From Streptomyces sp. Ru62 (lineage in GTDB: Bacteria; Actinomycetota; Actinomycetes; Streptomycetales; Streptomycetaceae): a DNA stretch of 64,000 bases. A program made the translations under genes and the position numbers. This document shows, piece after piece, positions 42,420 through 50,920 of the stretch. Under the pieces are notes generated by a model. The model was not told the origin of the DNA and searched no databases. It saw only the letters and a program-made list of their open reading frames with translations. The number at the start of each line of letters is the position of its first letter. Within the stretch, counting starts at the first letter, position 1. The stretch spans positions 310,001-374,000 of the forward strand of contig NZ_PQSU01000001.1 in assembly GCF_002920615.1 (NCBI RefSeq). Direction: 5' to 3'.

Positions 42420-42436
42420 TTGCGAACCTTTTGCAA
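42420..42436. promoter_or_regulatory. Nur box (nickel-responsive repressor site)
   Basis: TTGCGA-ACCTT-TTGCAA fits the published Streptomyces Nur consensus tTGCaa-N5-ttGCAA with one or two deviations. It lies 21-37 bp upstream of nikMN and covers its -35 region, so Ni-Nur binding would shut the transporter off. Confidence 0.75.
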
Positions 42437-42548
42437 GAGAGACCGAGTCTCGTCTCTCACCGAGGCGCAATCCGGAAAATGTGCGACTCTTGAGGGAAAG
42501 CGGATGCACGGCTTTCGCATACGTCACGGTGCGTGAGAGGGCGGTCCG

Positions 42549-42887
42549 ATGTCTGTGGTCGAACAGTACGCGCGCGCTCATATCGTCACGGACGAGGAGG
42601 ACCCGGGGGCCGTACCCGTCGTGCTGCGGTACGACCCGGACACCGATCCCCGCTCCGTCCGGGTCGGGCTTCCCGGACCGCACGAGTGGACCTTCTCCCG
42701 CGCGCTCCTCGAACGGGGACTGCGGGCGCCCGCCGAGAGCGGCGACGTCCGCGTGTGGCCCTGCGGGCGCGTCCAGGCGGTGGTCGAGTTCCACACCGAC
42801 GACGGGGTCGAAGTGGTGCAGTTCGAGTCGAAGACCCTGGTGCGGTTCCTGCGCCGCACCTACACCGTCGAGCCCGTACGGAGCTGA
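42549..42887 (+). CDS. ssgE: SsgA-like sporulation/cell-division protein, SsgE type
   Basis: This 112-residue cytosolic SALP family protein is found only in morphologically complex actinomycetes. Family marks are VVLRYDPDTDPRSVRVGLPG, WTFSRALLERGL and FESKTLVRFLRRTYTVEP. From recollection of the S. coelicolor map, the SALP at this locus is SsgE, linked to spore maturation and the size of spore chains. It starts with ATG, divergent from the nickel operon and convergent with a PBP gene. The exact paralogue assignment needs alignment to the seven SALPs. Confidence 0.85.
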   Translation: MSVVEQYARAHIVTDEEDPGAVPVVLRYDPDTDPRSVRVGLPGPHEWTFSRALLERGLRAPAESGDVRVWPCGRVQAVVEFHTDDGVEVVQFESKTLVRFLRRTYTVEPVRS

Positions 42888-42907
42888 TCGGGGCCGGGCG
42901 GGGCCGG

Positions 42908-44575
42908 TCAGCTCCCGAGCTTCAGCAGCTTCGCCACGATCGGGCCGGCCGTGTCACCGCCGTGCCCGCCCGCCTGGACCACGCCGGCGGCGGCGAGGTC
43001 GCCCCGGTAGGCGGTGAACCAGCCGTTCGGCTTCTTCTGCCCGTCGACCTCCGCCGAGCCGGTCTTCGCGCCGTAGTCCGGGCCGAGCCCCGACATCGCC
43101 TCGGCGGCCGTGCCGTACGCGGCCGTGTACCGCATCAGCTCGCGGAGCTGGGACAGCGTCTTCGGCGACAGGGTGCGTGAGGCGGTGGCCAGCGTGCGGT
43201 GGTCCACGGACGGCGAGACCAGGTACGGCTGGTGGAAGGTGCCCGACTTCACGGTCGCCGCCACGGACGCCATGTTCAGCGGGTTCATGCGCACCCCGCC
43301 CTGCCCGATCAGCGAGGCCGCCATCTGCGCCGCCGACTGCACCGGCACTGAGCCGTCGAAGGTGGGCACGCCGATCGCCCAGTTGTTCATGGACAGCCCG
43401 AAGACCTGCTGGGCCTGCTTGGTCAGGTCGTCGTTCTTCAGCTTCTTCGCCTGGCTGATGAAGGCCGTGTTGCAGGACCGGGCGAAGCTCGCCTTGAACG
43501 TGCCGCCCTTGATCTCGAAGTCGTCGTCGTTGTGGAACTTCCAGCCGCCGTAGGTGAACGTCTTGGGGCAGGGGTGCGGCTTGTCCACCGACGCCAGGCC
43601 CTTGTCGATCAGCAGCGACGACGTGATCACCTTCATCGTGGAGCCGGGCGCCAGCGAGCCCTGCAAGGCGGTGTTGAAGCCGTGGCCGCTGTTGGCGACC
43701 GCGAGGATCTCACCGGTCGAGGGCCGCAGCGCGACCACCGAGGCACGCGCGCGCCCCGCGACCTGCTGCTCGGCGGCGGCCTGGAGGGTGGGGCTGAGTG
43801 TCGTCTTCACGGTGCCCGGGGTGCCCTTGCTCAGCTCGACCAGCGTCTTGTCGGAGAGCTTGGCGTCCTTGGCCGCCTTGCCGCGCACGACGCGCAGTTC
43901 GACGCCCGCCGTGCCGCCCGCCTTCTTGCCGTACTTCTCCCGCAGCCCGTCCAGCACCGTGCCGAGGGACGGATACTTGGCGGTCGCGATCTCGCCGCCG
44001 TCGCGGTCCAGCGCCTTGACCGGCGGGGTGCCGGACGCGCCGGTCACGAGCGTGTCGCCGTCCCGCAGCTCCGGGTGGACCACGGCGGAGTGCCAGTCGA
44101 CCAGCGGCTCGCCGTCGCTCGCCCGGCGCACGACGGTGAGCGAACTGCTGTAGGCGAGCGGCTTGCTGAGGCCCCGGTAGGCCACCGTCGCCTTCACGGA
44201 GAACGGCACCTCGGCGCCCTTCGCCGTTCCCGGCGTGAGCGTGACGTCCTTCAGGTGGGCGTCCTTGGTGTAGCCGGTGAGGGCCTTCCCGGCGGCGGCG
44301 GGGTCGTCGGTGGCGTCCGCCGCCCGGTCGGTCCTGCCCTGCTGCCAGGCGGTCAGGAAGCGGGTGGAGGCGGTGCGGACCTCGGTGGCGGTGAGCGGGC
44401 CGGTCCTGACGGTCCGGTGGCCGGCCGTGGCGGCGGACCGCTCGTCGGCCGCGGCACCGCCGTCGTACAGCGCGTAGACGCCGAACCCGGCACCGCCGAC
44501 CACCACGGCGATCATCCCGCCGAGTACGGCGGGTCGGGTCTTCCGTCGCTCGGCGACGCGCCTTCTCTTGCCCAC
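42908..44575 (-). CDS. Penicillin-binding transpeptidase with MecA_N-like domain (paralogue 1)
   Basis: This is a 555-residue membrane-anchored D,D-transpeptidase. A basic N-terminus and one helix (about residues 17-38) are followed by an NTF2-like MecA_N region (VRTASTRFLTAWQQGRTDRAA onward) and a transpeptidase domain. The motifs are STMK (Ser312), SCN in ARSCNTAF and KTGS in YGAKTGSAEVDG. No glycosyltransferase domain is present, so it is class B. GTG start. It is a close paralogue of the next upstream gene at 44672-46306, separated by 96 nt. Confidence 0.93.
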   Translation of the reverse strand: MGKRRRVAERRKTRPAVLGGMIAVVVGGAGFGVYALYDGGAAADERSAATAGHRTVRTGPLTATEVRTASTRFLTAWQQGRTDRAADATDDPAAAGKALTGYTKDAHLKDVTLTPGTAKGAEVPFSVKATVAYRGLSKPLAYSSSLTVVRRASDGEPLVDWHSAVVHPELRDGDTLVTGASGTPPVKALDRDGGEIATAKYPSLGTVLDGLREKYGKKAGGTAGVELRVVRGKAAKDAKLSDKTLVELSKGTPGTVKTTLSPTLQAAAEQQVAGRARASVVALRPSTGEILAVANSGHGFNTALQGSLAPGSTMKVITSSLLIDKGLASVDKPHPCPKTFTYGGWKFHNDDDFEIKGGTFKASFARSCNTAFISQAKKLKNDDLTKQAQQVFGLSMNNWAIGVPTFDGSVPVQSAAQMAASLIGQGGVRMNPLNMASVAATVKSGTFHQPYLVSPSVDHRTLATASRTLSPKTLSQLRELMRYTAAYGTAAEAMSGLGPDYGAKTGSAEVDGQKKPNGWFTAYRGDLAAAGVVQAGGHGGDTAGPIVAKLLKLGS

Positions 44576-44671
44576 AGCCTCAGTTCCTCCGCACCTTTCC
44601 CAGGGTCCCCGCAGCCCTCACATTCCCCAACGACGGCAATCACCTTAAAGTCCCGGTCTTCCCGGGTGACG

Positions 44672-46306
44672 TCAGCCCGCGTTCCGTAGCACGCTTGCGA
44701 CAATCGGTCCGGCCGCGTCGATGCCGTGCCCGCCGTCCTGGACCATGGCCGCCGCGGCGACGTCGTCGCGGTAACCGGTGAACCAGCTGTCCGACTTCGC
44801 CTCCCCGTCGACCTCGGCGGAACCGGTCTTCGCGCCGACGTCCCCGCCCATCCCGGCCATCACACCGGCCGCGGTGCCGCTGCGCGCGGTGCGGTTCATC
44901 ATGGTGCGCAGCTGCTGGGCCGTGGACGGCGACAGCCCGCGCGCGCGGGCCGGTTCGCGGCCGTCCAGCTTCAGCGGCACGATCAGGGGCTGGTGGAAGG
45001 TGCCGGTCTTCGCGGTGGCCGTCACGGAGGCCATGTTCAGCGGGCTCATCTGGACCTGGCCCTGGCCGATCAGGTTGGCCGCGGTGTCCGGGCCGCCGGA
45101 GGCCGGCACCCGGCCGTCGAACGTGGGCACGCCGACCTGCCAGTTGTTCCGCCCGAGCCCGAAACGGTCCTCGGCCTCCCGGGTGAGGGAGTCGACCTTC
45201 ACCTCGTCCGCGAACTTCACGAACGCCGTGTTGCAGGAGCGGGCGAAGCTGTCGGCGAGGGTGGCGTGCTCGTCCGGCACCAGGCCCTTGAGGTTCTGGA
45301 AGGTCTGGCTCTGCCAGACGGCCGACGGCGGGCAGGGCGCTGGTCCGTTCGCCGTGGTGAGGCCGTTGTCGATGAGCGTCGCCGCGCTGATGATCTTCAT
45401 GGTGGAGCCCGGGGCGCGTTCGCCGAGGAGGGCCGCGTCGAAGCCGTCGTCGCGGTTGTTGGCGACGGCGAGTATCTCGCCGGTGCTCGGCCTGACGGCC
45501 ACGACGGAGGAATTCGGGTACTTCAGCACGGCCTTCTCGGCCGCCGCCTGGGCGCTCGCGCTGAGCGTCGTGGGGAGCCTGCCGGGCTTGCCCTTGGCCA
45601 GGGTGAGCAGCGGGGTGTCCGCCGCCTGGCTGCCGTCCGCCGCCGCCTGGTGGCGGATCACGAGCTCCACGCCCGGCCGGCCACCGGTCTTGTCGCCGTA
45701 GCGCCGGCGCAGCTCGTCCAGGATCGGACCGAGGGACGGGTACGTCACCCGGGTGAGCACCTTGCCGTCGCGGTCCACGGCCTCGATCTCCGGGGCGGCC
45801 GAGTCGCCGGTGGTGAGCGTGTCGCCCTTGCGCAGGCGCGGGTGGACGACGGAGGGCTGCCAGTCGACCAGCGCGCGGTGCGAGGTCTCGCCGCGCACGA
45901 CGGTCAGCTCGCTGCGGTAGGAGAGCGGCCGGGAGGCGCCGGCGTACGACACCGTCGCCCGCACCGTGAACGGCACCGTGTCGCCGGTGGCCCGGCCGGG
46001 AGTGATCCGTATCCTGCCGATGTGCGCGGTGCCGCCGTAGGCCGACAGCAACTCCTGAGCCGCCTCCGGGAAGTTCGTGTACGACGCCGCGGCGGTCGCG
46101 TCACCCTTCTCCCAGGCGGTGAAGAACGCGCCGGTCGTCTCCTTCACCTCGGAGCCGCTGGGCGGACCGGTCCGCACGGCGGCCGAGCCCCCCGGACCGT
46201 CGTCGCCGTTCAGCGCGGACGCGACGTTGTACAGCCCGTACCCGGCACCGCCCAGCAGCGTGACGCACACGCCGCCTATGACGGCCGCCTTGACCCCGTT
46301 GCGCAT
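44672..46306 (-). CDS. Penicillin-binding transpeptidase with MecA_N-like domain (paralogue 2)
   Basis: This is a 544-residue class B PBP with the same layout as its neighbour: one N-terminal helix, NTF2-like MecA_N region (TTGAFFTAWEKGDATAAASYT) and transpeptidase domain with STMK (Ser301), SCN in ARSCNTAF and KTGS in GAKTGSAEVDGE. Shared blocks such as ALRPSTGEILAVAN-like and NPLNMASV/SPLNMASV show tandem duplication. The ATG has GGGGAAG upstream. A perfect 14-bp palindrome lies 28 bp upstream of the start, so regulation separate from paralogue 1 is possible. Confidence 0.93.
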   Translation of the reverse strand: MRNGVKAAVIGGVCVTLLGGAGYGLYNVASALNGDDGPGGSAAVRTGPPSGSEVKETTGAFFTAWEKGDATAAASYTNFPEAAQELLSAYGGTAHIGRIRITPGRATGDTVPFTVRATVSYAGASRPLSYRSELTVVRGETSHRALVDWQPSVVHPRLRKGDTLTTGDSAAPEIEAVDRDGKVLTRVTYPSLGPILDELRRRYGDKTGGRPGVELVIRHQAAADGSQAADTPLLTLAKGKPGRLPTTLSASAQAAAEKAVLKYPNSSVVAVRPSTGEILAVANNRDDGFDAALLGERAPGSTMKIISAATLIDNGLTTANGPAPCPPSAVWQSQTFQNLKGLVPDEHATLADSFARSCNTAFVKFADEVKVDSLTREAEDRFGLGRNNWQVGVPTFDGRVPASGGPDTAANLIGQGQVQMSPLNMASVTATAKTGTFHQPLIVPLKLDGREPARARGLSPSTAQQLRTMMNRTARSGTAAGVMAGMGGDVGAKTGSAEVDGEAKSDSWFTGYRDDVAAAAMVQDGGHGIDAAGPIVASVLRNAG

Positions 46307-46333
46307 GGCGCGCTTCCCCTCCCGTTCAGCCTG

Positions 46334-46347
46334 TTGAACATGTTCAA
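46334..46347. promoter_or_regulatory. 14-bp perfect palindrome upstream of the PBP genes
   Basis: TTGAACATGTTCAA lies 28-41 bp upstream of the ATG at 46306. CCTG and CAGG flank it as a second, looser pair of arms. It is a strong candidate operator. Confidence 0.6.
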
Positions 46348-46413
46348 AACAGGTCGTGGGAGCACTGTAAGCGGTTGCGCCGCCCCTGTGACCGGAGTTG
46401 TCGAAACCGTGAC

Positions 46414-48171
46414 TCAGACCCAGGTGTCCAGCCACATCCGCGACCGCCACGAGTCGATCGGGATGGCCTGGCCGGTGTACAGGGGCCAGAAGTAGATGAA
46501 GTTCCAGGCGATCAGCAGGACCAGAACGCCCGCCGCCGAGGCGCCGATCACTCGGCGGGTGTCCGTGGAACCCCGTGGGCCGACGATCGCGCCGATCATC
46601 ATCGCCACCGCCAGACACAGGAACGGCAGGAAGACGACCGCGTAGAAGAGGAAGATCGTCCGCTCCTGGTAGTGGAACCAGGGCAGGTATCCCGCCGCGA
46701 TGCCACAGGCGATGGCACCGGCCCGCCAGTCGCGGCGGAACGCCCAGCGCCACAGCACGTAGAGGATCGCGAAGCAGGCCGCCCACCACAGCAGCGGCGT
46801 GCCGATCGCCAGCACCTCCCGGGCGCACTTCTGGCCCGCGTCCACCGGGCAGCCGTCGGAGCCGGGGGAGGGGGACTCGTAGAAGTAGGACACCGGGCGG
46901 CCCAGCACGATCCAGCTCCACGGGTTGGACTGGTAGGTGTGCGGCTGGTCCAGGTGGACGTGGAAGTTGTACACCTCGTGCTCGTAGTGCCACAGGCTGC
47001 GCAGCCAGTCCGGCAGGAAGGACCAGGTGCCGCCCTTGCCGTCGGTGGCCGCCCAGTTGCGGTAGTAGCCGCCCGTGCCGTCGGCCGGCGAGAGGATCCA
47101 GCCCGTCCAGGAGGCCAGGTAGACCACCAGCGCCACCGGGACCGTCGCCACGAAGGCGGCACCGGTGTCGTACTTGAGGACGGCGAGGTACGGGTGGCGC
47201 GCGCCCGCCACCTTGCGGGTGCCGACGTCCCACAGGACCGTCATCACGCAGAACGCGGCCAGGACGTACAGCCCGTTCCACTTGGTGCCCACGGCCAGGC
47301 CCAGCATGACACCGGCGCCCCAGCGCCACGGGCGCCACCCGAAGCGGAAGGCGTCGGCGACCCGCTCGTCGGGCCGTACCCGCCCGTCCGGTCCGGCCGG
47401 CAGCGCGGCGGCCACTCTCTCCCTGGCCCGGTCCCGGTCCACGACCAGACAGCCGAACGCGGCCACCACGAAGAACATGAGCACGCCGTCGAGCAGCGAG
47501 GTCCGGCTCATCACGAAGTGCAGGCCGTCCACGGCCATCAGCGCGCCCGCCAGACAGCCGAGGAACGTCGAGCGGAACATCCGGCGGCCGATCCGGCACA
47601 GCAGCAGGACGGAGAGCGTGCCCAGCAGCGCCGTCATGAACCGCCAGCCGAACGGGTCGAAACCGAAGACCAGTTCGCCCAGGCCGATGACGTACTTGCC
47701 GACCGGCGGGTGCACCACGTACGCCGGGTCCGTGGGGATCGCCAGATTCCCGTGCTGCTGGAGCACCATGTCGTTGGCGGTCTTGCCGTACCGGTCCCAG
47801 CTCACCTCGAAGCCGCGGTGGACGAGCGCCCACGCGTCCTTCGCGTAGTACGTCTCGTCGAATATCACCGCGCGCGGGCTGCCCAGGTTCCAGAACCGCA
47901 TGACGCCCGCCATCAGCGTCACCAGCAGCGGCCCGCCCCAGCCCGACCAGCGCGTGAGCCGCTCGGCGAGCAGCGGCGGCACGCCGAGCCCCCGCCACAG
48001 CCGGGGGCTCGGCTCGGCGTACGGCGGCACCAGCCGGTCGCGTACGTCACCCGAGGGCGCGTCCGTGGCCGGCGCGTACCCGAATCGGCGCAGCCGACGC
48101 TGCCACGGCGGCCGGCGGTCGTGCGGTGCCTGGTCCTGCCGGAGGTCCATGGAGGACGCGGTACTGGTCAC
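46414..48171 (-). CDS. pmt: Polyprenyl-phosphate-mannose protein O-mannosyltransferase
   Basis: This 585-residue GT39 membrane enzyme transfers mannose from polyprenyl phosphate to Ser/Thr of exported proteins. The catalytic Asp-Glu pair is in VIFDETYYAKDAW in the first extracytoplasmic loop; HPPVGKYVIGLGE, GTKWNGLY and FHYQERTIFLFYAVVFLPF are other family blocks, with about eleven helices. The S. coelicolor gene is needed for phage phiC31 infection and normal antibiotic tolerance. The start is GTG at 48171 or ATG at 48150. It is divergent from rsmI, as in M. tuberculosis. Confidence 0.93.
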   Translation of the reverse strand: MTSTASSMDLRQDQAPHDRRPPWQRRLRRFGYAPATDAPSGDVRDRLVPPYAEPSPRLWRGLGVPPLLAERLTRWSGWGGPLLVTLMAGVMRFWNLGSPRAVIFDETYYAKDAWALVHRGFEVSWDRYGKTANDMVLQQHGNLAIPTDPAYVVHPPVGKYVIGLGELVFGFDPFGWRFMTALLGTLSVLLLCRIGRRMFRSTFLGCLAGALMAVDGLHFVMSRTSLLDGVLMFFVVAAFGCLVVDRDRARERVAAALPAGPDGRVRPDERVADAFRFGWRPWRWGAGVMLGLAVGTKWNGLYVLAAFCVMTVLWDVGTRKVAGARHPYLAVLKYDTGAAFVATVPVALVVYLASWTGWILSPADGTGGYYRNWAATDGKGGTWSFLPDWLRSLWHYEHEVYNFHVHLDQPHTYQSNPWSWIVLGRPVSYFYESPSPGSDGCPVDAGQKCAREVLAIGTPLLWWAACFAILYVLWRWAFRRDWRAGAIACGIAAGYLPWFHYQERTIFLFYAVVFLPFLCLAVAMMIGAIVGPRGSTDTRRVIGASAAGVLVLLIAWNFIYFWPLYTGQAIPIDSWRSRMWLDTWV

Positions 48172-48319
48172 CGCGCCATCGTAGGGAAACGTCCTGTGCG
48201 AGTCCCGTGCATGCGCGGTACCGGTCCGGACACGGTCGGTTCCGTCCCGCTCACGGCCGCCCCGCAGCCGGCCCCGGATCCCGGGGAAGCGGCCCGGGAT
48301 CTCCTGGGAGGATGGGGGT

Positions 48320-49168
48320 GTGACTGGAACCCTTGTCCTGGCAGGTACCCCCATCGGCGACATCGCGGACGCGCCGCCCCGGCTCGCCGAGGAGCTGGCC
48401 GGCGCCGACGTGGTCGCCGCCGAGGACACCCGGCGGCTGCGCCGGCTCACCCAGGCGCTGGGCGTCACGCCCAAGGGCCGCGTGGTGTCGTACTTCGAGG
48501 GCAACGAGTCCGCCCGCACCCCGGAGCTGGTGCAGGAGCTGCTCGGCGGCGCGCGCGTGCTGCTGGTGACCGACGCCGGCATGCCCTCCGTCTCCGACCC
48601 CGGCTACCGGCTGGTCGCCGCCGCCGTCGAGCAGGACGTCCGGGTCACCGCCGTGCCGGGGCCGTCCGCCGTGCTCACCGCGCTCGCCCTGTCCGGGCTG
48701 CCCGTCGACCGCTTCTGCTTCGAGGGCTTCCTGCCCCGCAAGGCCGGCGAACGGCTGTCCCGGCTGCGCGAGGTCGCCGGCGAGCGGCGCACCCTCGTCT
48801 ACTTCGAGGCCCCGCACCGGCTGGACGACACCCTCGCCGCCATGGCCGAGGTCTTCGGCGCCGACCGGCGGGCCGCCGTCTGCCGGGAGCTGACCAAGAC
48901 GTACGAGGAGGTGCGGCGCGGTCCGCTGGCCGAGCTGGCGCGGTGGGCCGCGGAGGGCGTACGCGGTGAGATCACCGTGGTGGTCGAGGGCGCGCCCGAG
49001 ACCGGGCCCGAGGAACTCGACGCCGAGGAGCTGGTGCGCCGGGTCCGGGTCCGGGAGGAGGCCGGCGAGCGCCGCAAGGAGGCCATCGCGGCGGTGGCGG
49101 CGGAGGCGGGACTGCCGAAGAGGGTCGTGTTCGACGCGGTGGTGGCGGCCAAGCGCTCCGCCGGGTGA
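48320..49168 (+). CDS. rsmI: 16S rRNA (cytidine(1402)-2'-O)-methyltransferase
   Basis: This 282-residue SAM-dependent tetrapyrrole-methylase-fold enzyme 2'-O-methylates C1402 in the ribosomal P site. Family blocks are LVLAGTPIGDIADAPPRL (GTPIGN-like), AAEDTRRLRRL, VTDAGMPSVSDPGYRLV, VPGPSAVLTALALSGLP, FLPRKAGER and YFEAPHRLDDTL. The GTG has GGGAGG upstream. It shares a 148-bp divergent region with pmt. Confidence 0.95.
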   Translation: MTGTLVLAGTPIGDIADAPPRLAEELAGADVVAAEDTRRLRRLTQALGVTPKGRVVSYFEGNESARTPELVQELLGGARVLLVTDAGMPSVSDPGYRLVAAAVEQDVRVTAVPGPSAVLTALALSGLPVDRFCFEGFLPRKAGERLSRLREVAGERRTLVYFEAPHRLDDTLAAMAEVFGADRRAAVCRELTKTYEEVRRGPLAELARWAAEGVRGEITVVVEGAPETGPEELDAEELVRRVRVREEAGERRKEAIAAVAAEAGLPKRVVFDAVVAAKRSAG

Positions 49169-49358
49169 GGCGGGTCGTCACGTAGGCCTCCGCGCCCCCT
49201 GGGAGCGCCTCCGTGCGCCCCATGGGGGTGCAAAAGGCTGGCGTCGATGGCAAAGCACAGCCGTCTCATTCGCGACCGTTTGGCAAGCGATGTCCAAATC
49301 GCCTCCAACACTCGACAGACCTGCTGCATTCGCTCCGGTGGAGGCGTCCACTGGTCGA

Positions 49359-49392
49359 AGGGACGCACCCGTCCAGAGGGACGCACCCGTCC
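49359..49392. repeat. Two tandem 18-bp repeats upstream of the 49407 gene
   Basis: AGGGACGCACCCGTCC occurs at 49359 and 49377 (18-bp period), ending 14 bp before the ATG. Each copy also carries a GGACG...CGTCC inverted pair, so it could be a double operator or form leader hairpins. Confidence 0.6.
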
Positions 49393-49406
49393 GACAGGGA
49401 GCTGGC

Positions 49407-49820
49407 ATGAGTGACATAGCAGGGCGGACCGGCCTCCGTGCCACAGCCACAGCCGTCGTTCACGAGTCGTACTCGTTCGCCTGCATGCGCTGCGGGCACG
49501 GCTGGGAGCAGTCGTACGAGATAGAGCACCACACGAACGCGCAGGGGGAGGAGTTCGTGCTGTACGTGGCCGACGACCAGGTCGTCCCGTCGCCGCTGAG
49601 CCGGCCGTCCTGCCAGAACTGCGACGGCCATGTGGTGCGGATCATGCGCGCGGGCCAGGTCTCCGCGGTGCGCGGCCCGGCCGGGCGGCACCACCACCGC
49701 GTGCCGCAGGCGGGCCCGGTCGAGACGCCGCAGGTGCCCACGCAGGCCGCACAGGCCAGGGCGCCGCACCACTGGCACCTGTCCGACCTGCTGCACCCGT
49801 TCCACCGCAAGGCGGGCTGA
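49407..49820 (+). CDS. Small protein with two CxxC motifs, unknown function
   Basis: This 137-residue cytosolic protein has a possible zinc ribbon made of FACMRCGHGWEQ (residues about 25-36) and SCQNCDGHVV (about 70-79). A His/Gln/Pro-rich linker follows, then a C-terminal HHWHLSDLLHPFHRK. ATG 49407 has GGGAGCTGGC upstream. The frame extends far upstream only as shadow of rsmI. It stands between rsmI and tatD. Streptomyces have similar proteins of unknown role. Confidence 0.78.
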   Translation: MSDIAGRTGLRATATAVVHESYSFACMRCGHGWEQSYEIEHHTNAQGEEFVLYVADDQVVPSPLSRPSCQNCDGHVVRIMRAGQVSAVRGPAGRHHHRVPQAGPVETPQVPTQAAQARAPHHWHLSDLLHPFHRKAG

Positions 49821-49867
49821 GCGGATCGCCGGCCGTCGGAGGCGTGCACCTTCCGTAGGATCGGAGC

Positions 49868-50767
49868 ATGCCTTCGAACGCCGGTCAGAGCAGCAAGGAC
49901 GCCGACAAGAACGCGGCACCGCCGCTGCCCCAGCCCTTGGCGGTGCCCGTCGCCGACTCCCACACCCACCTCGACATGCAGTCCGGCACGGTGGAGGAGG
50001 GCCTGGCGAAGGCCGCCTCGGTGGGCGTCACGACGGTCGTCCAGGTCGGCTGCGACCTCAAGGGCTCGCAGTGGGCCGCCGAGACCGCGGCGGCACACGA
50101 GAACGTCCACGCCACCGTCGCCCTCCACCCCAACGAGGCCCCGCGCATCGTCCACGGCGACCCGGACGGGTGGTCGAGGCAGGGCGCCCGGGAGCCCGGC
50201 GGCGACGCGGCGCTGGACGAGGCCCTCGCCGAGATCGACCGGCTGGCCGGGCTACCGCAGGTGAAGGGCGTCGGTGAGACGGGCCTGGACCACTTCCGCA
50301 CCGGCCCCGAGGGCAAGGCCGCCCAGGAACGGTCCTTCCGCGCCCACATCGAGATCGCGAAGCGGCACGGCAAGGCGCTCGTCATCCACGACCGCGACGC
50401 CCACGCCGACGTCCTCAGGATCCTGAAGGAGGAGGGCGCCCCCGAGCGCACCGTCTTCCACTGCTACTCCGGCGACGCCGAGATGGCCCGGATCTGCGCC
50501 CGCGAGGGCTACTTCATGTCCTTCGCCGGCAACGTCACCTTCAAGAACGCCCAGAACCTGCGGGACGCCGTCGCGGTCGCCCCGCTGGAGCTGGTCCTCG
50601 TGGAGACCGACGCACCCTTCCTCACCCCCGCGCCGTACCGCGGACGGCCCAACGCCCCGTATCTCATTCCGGTCACGGTCCGCGCGATGGCCGCCGTGCG
50701 CGGGATCGACGAGGACGCGCTGGCGACGGCCCTCGCCGCCAACACGGCGCGAGCCTTCGGCTACTGA
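49868..50767 (+). CDS. tatD: TatD family metal-dependent hydrolase/DNase
   Basis: This 299-residue TIM-barrel hydrolase of the amidohydrolase superfamily acts as a 3'-5' exonuclease on DNA in characterised members. Metal ligands are visible in ADSHTHLDM (HxH), VGETGLDHF, LVIHDRDAHAD, VFHCYSGD and LVETDAPFLTP. An N-terminal extension of about 30 residues is rich in Pro and Ala. It begins the conserved tatD-rpfB-rsmA-ispE series. Confidence 0.94.
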   Translation: MPSNAGQSSKDADKNAAPPLPQPLAVPVADSHTHLDMQSGTVEEGLAKAASVGVTTVVQVGCDLKGSQWAAETAAAHENVHATVALHPNEAPRIVHGDPDGWSRQGAREPGGDAALDEALAEIDRLAGLPQVKGVGETGLDHFRTGPEGKAAQERSFRAHIEIAKRHGKALVIHDRDAHADVLRILKEEGAPERTVFHCYSGDAEMARICAREGYFMSFAGNVTFKNAQNLRDAVAVAPLELVLVETDAPFLTPAPYRGRPNAPYLIPVTVRAMAAVRGIDEDALATALAANTARAFGY

Positions 50768-50920
50768 CCGTCCGTCAGAGGGGCGACCGTGCGTCCCGCG
50801 CTGCTGACCGACCGTCCGTGTCGCGACGGTGCGTAGTCGAGTCGCTTTGGAGAGTGACCGACGCTCCGCTAGGTTCTGGGGGCCCGATCCGGACCCCTCT
50901 GGCCCCTGGAGCGTGTCGGC

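Noticed and set aside
42400..42548. Cobalamin riboswitch before the CbiM-like gene
   Set aside because: Only 21 bp separate the Nur box from the ATG, and no B12-box-like sequence is present.
50768..50920. Possible c-di-AMP (ydaO) riboswitch before rpfB, as reported for some rpf genes
   Set aside because: The leader is short and I could not find the conserved ydaO core or its pseudoknot partners.
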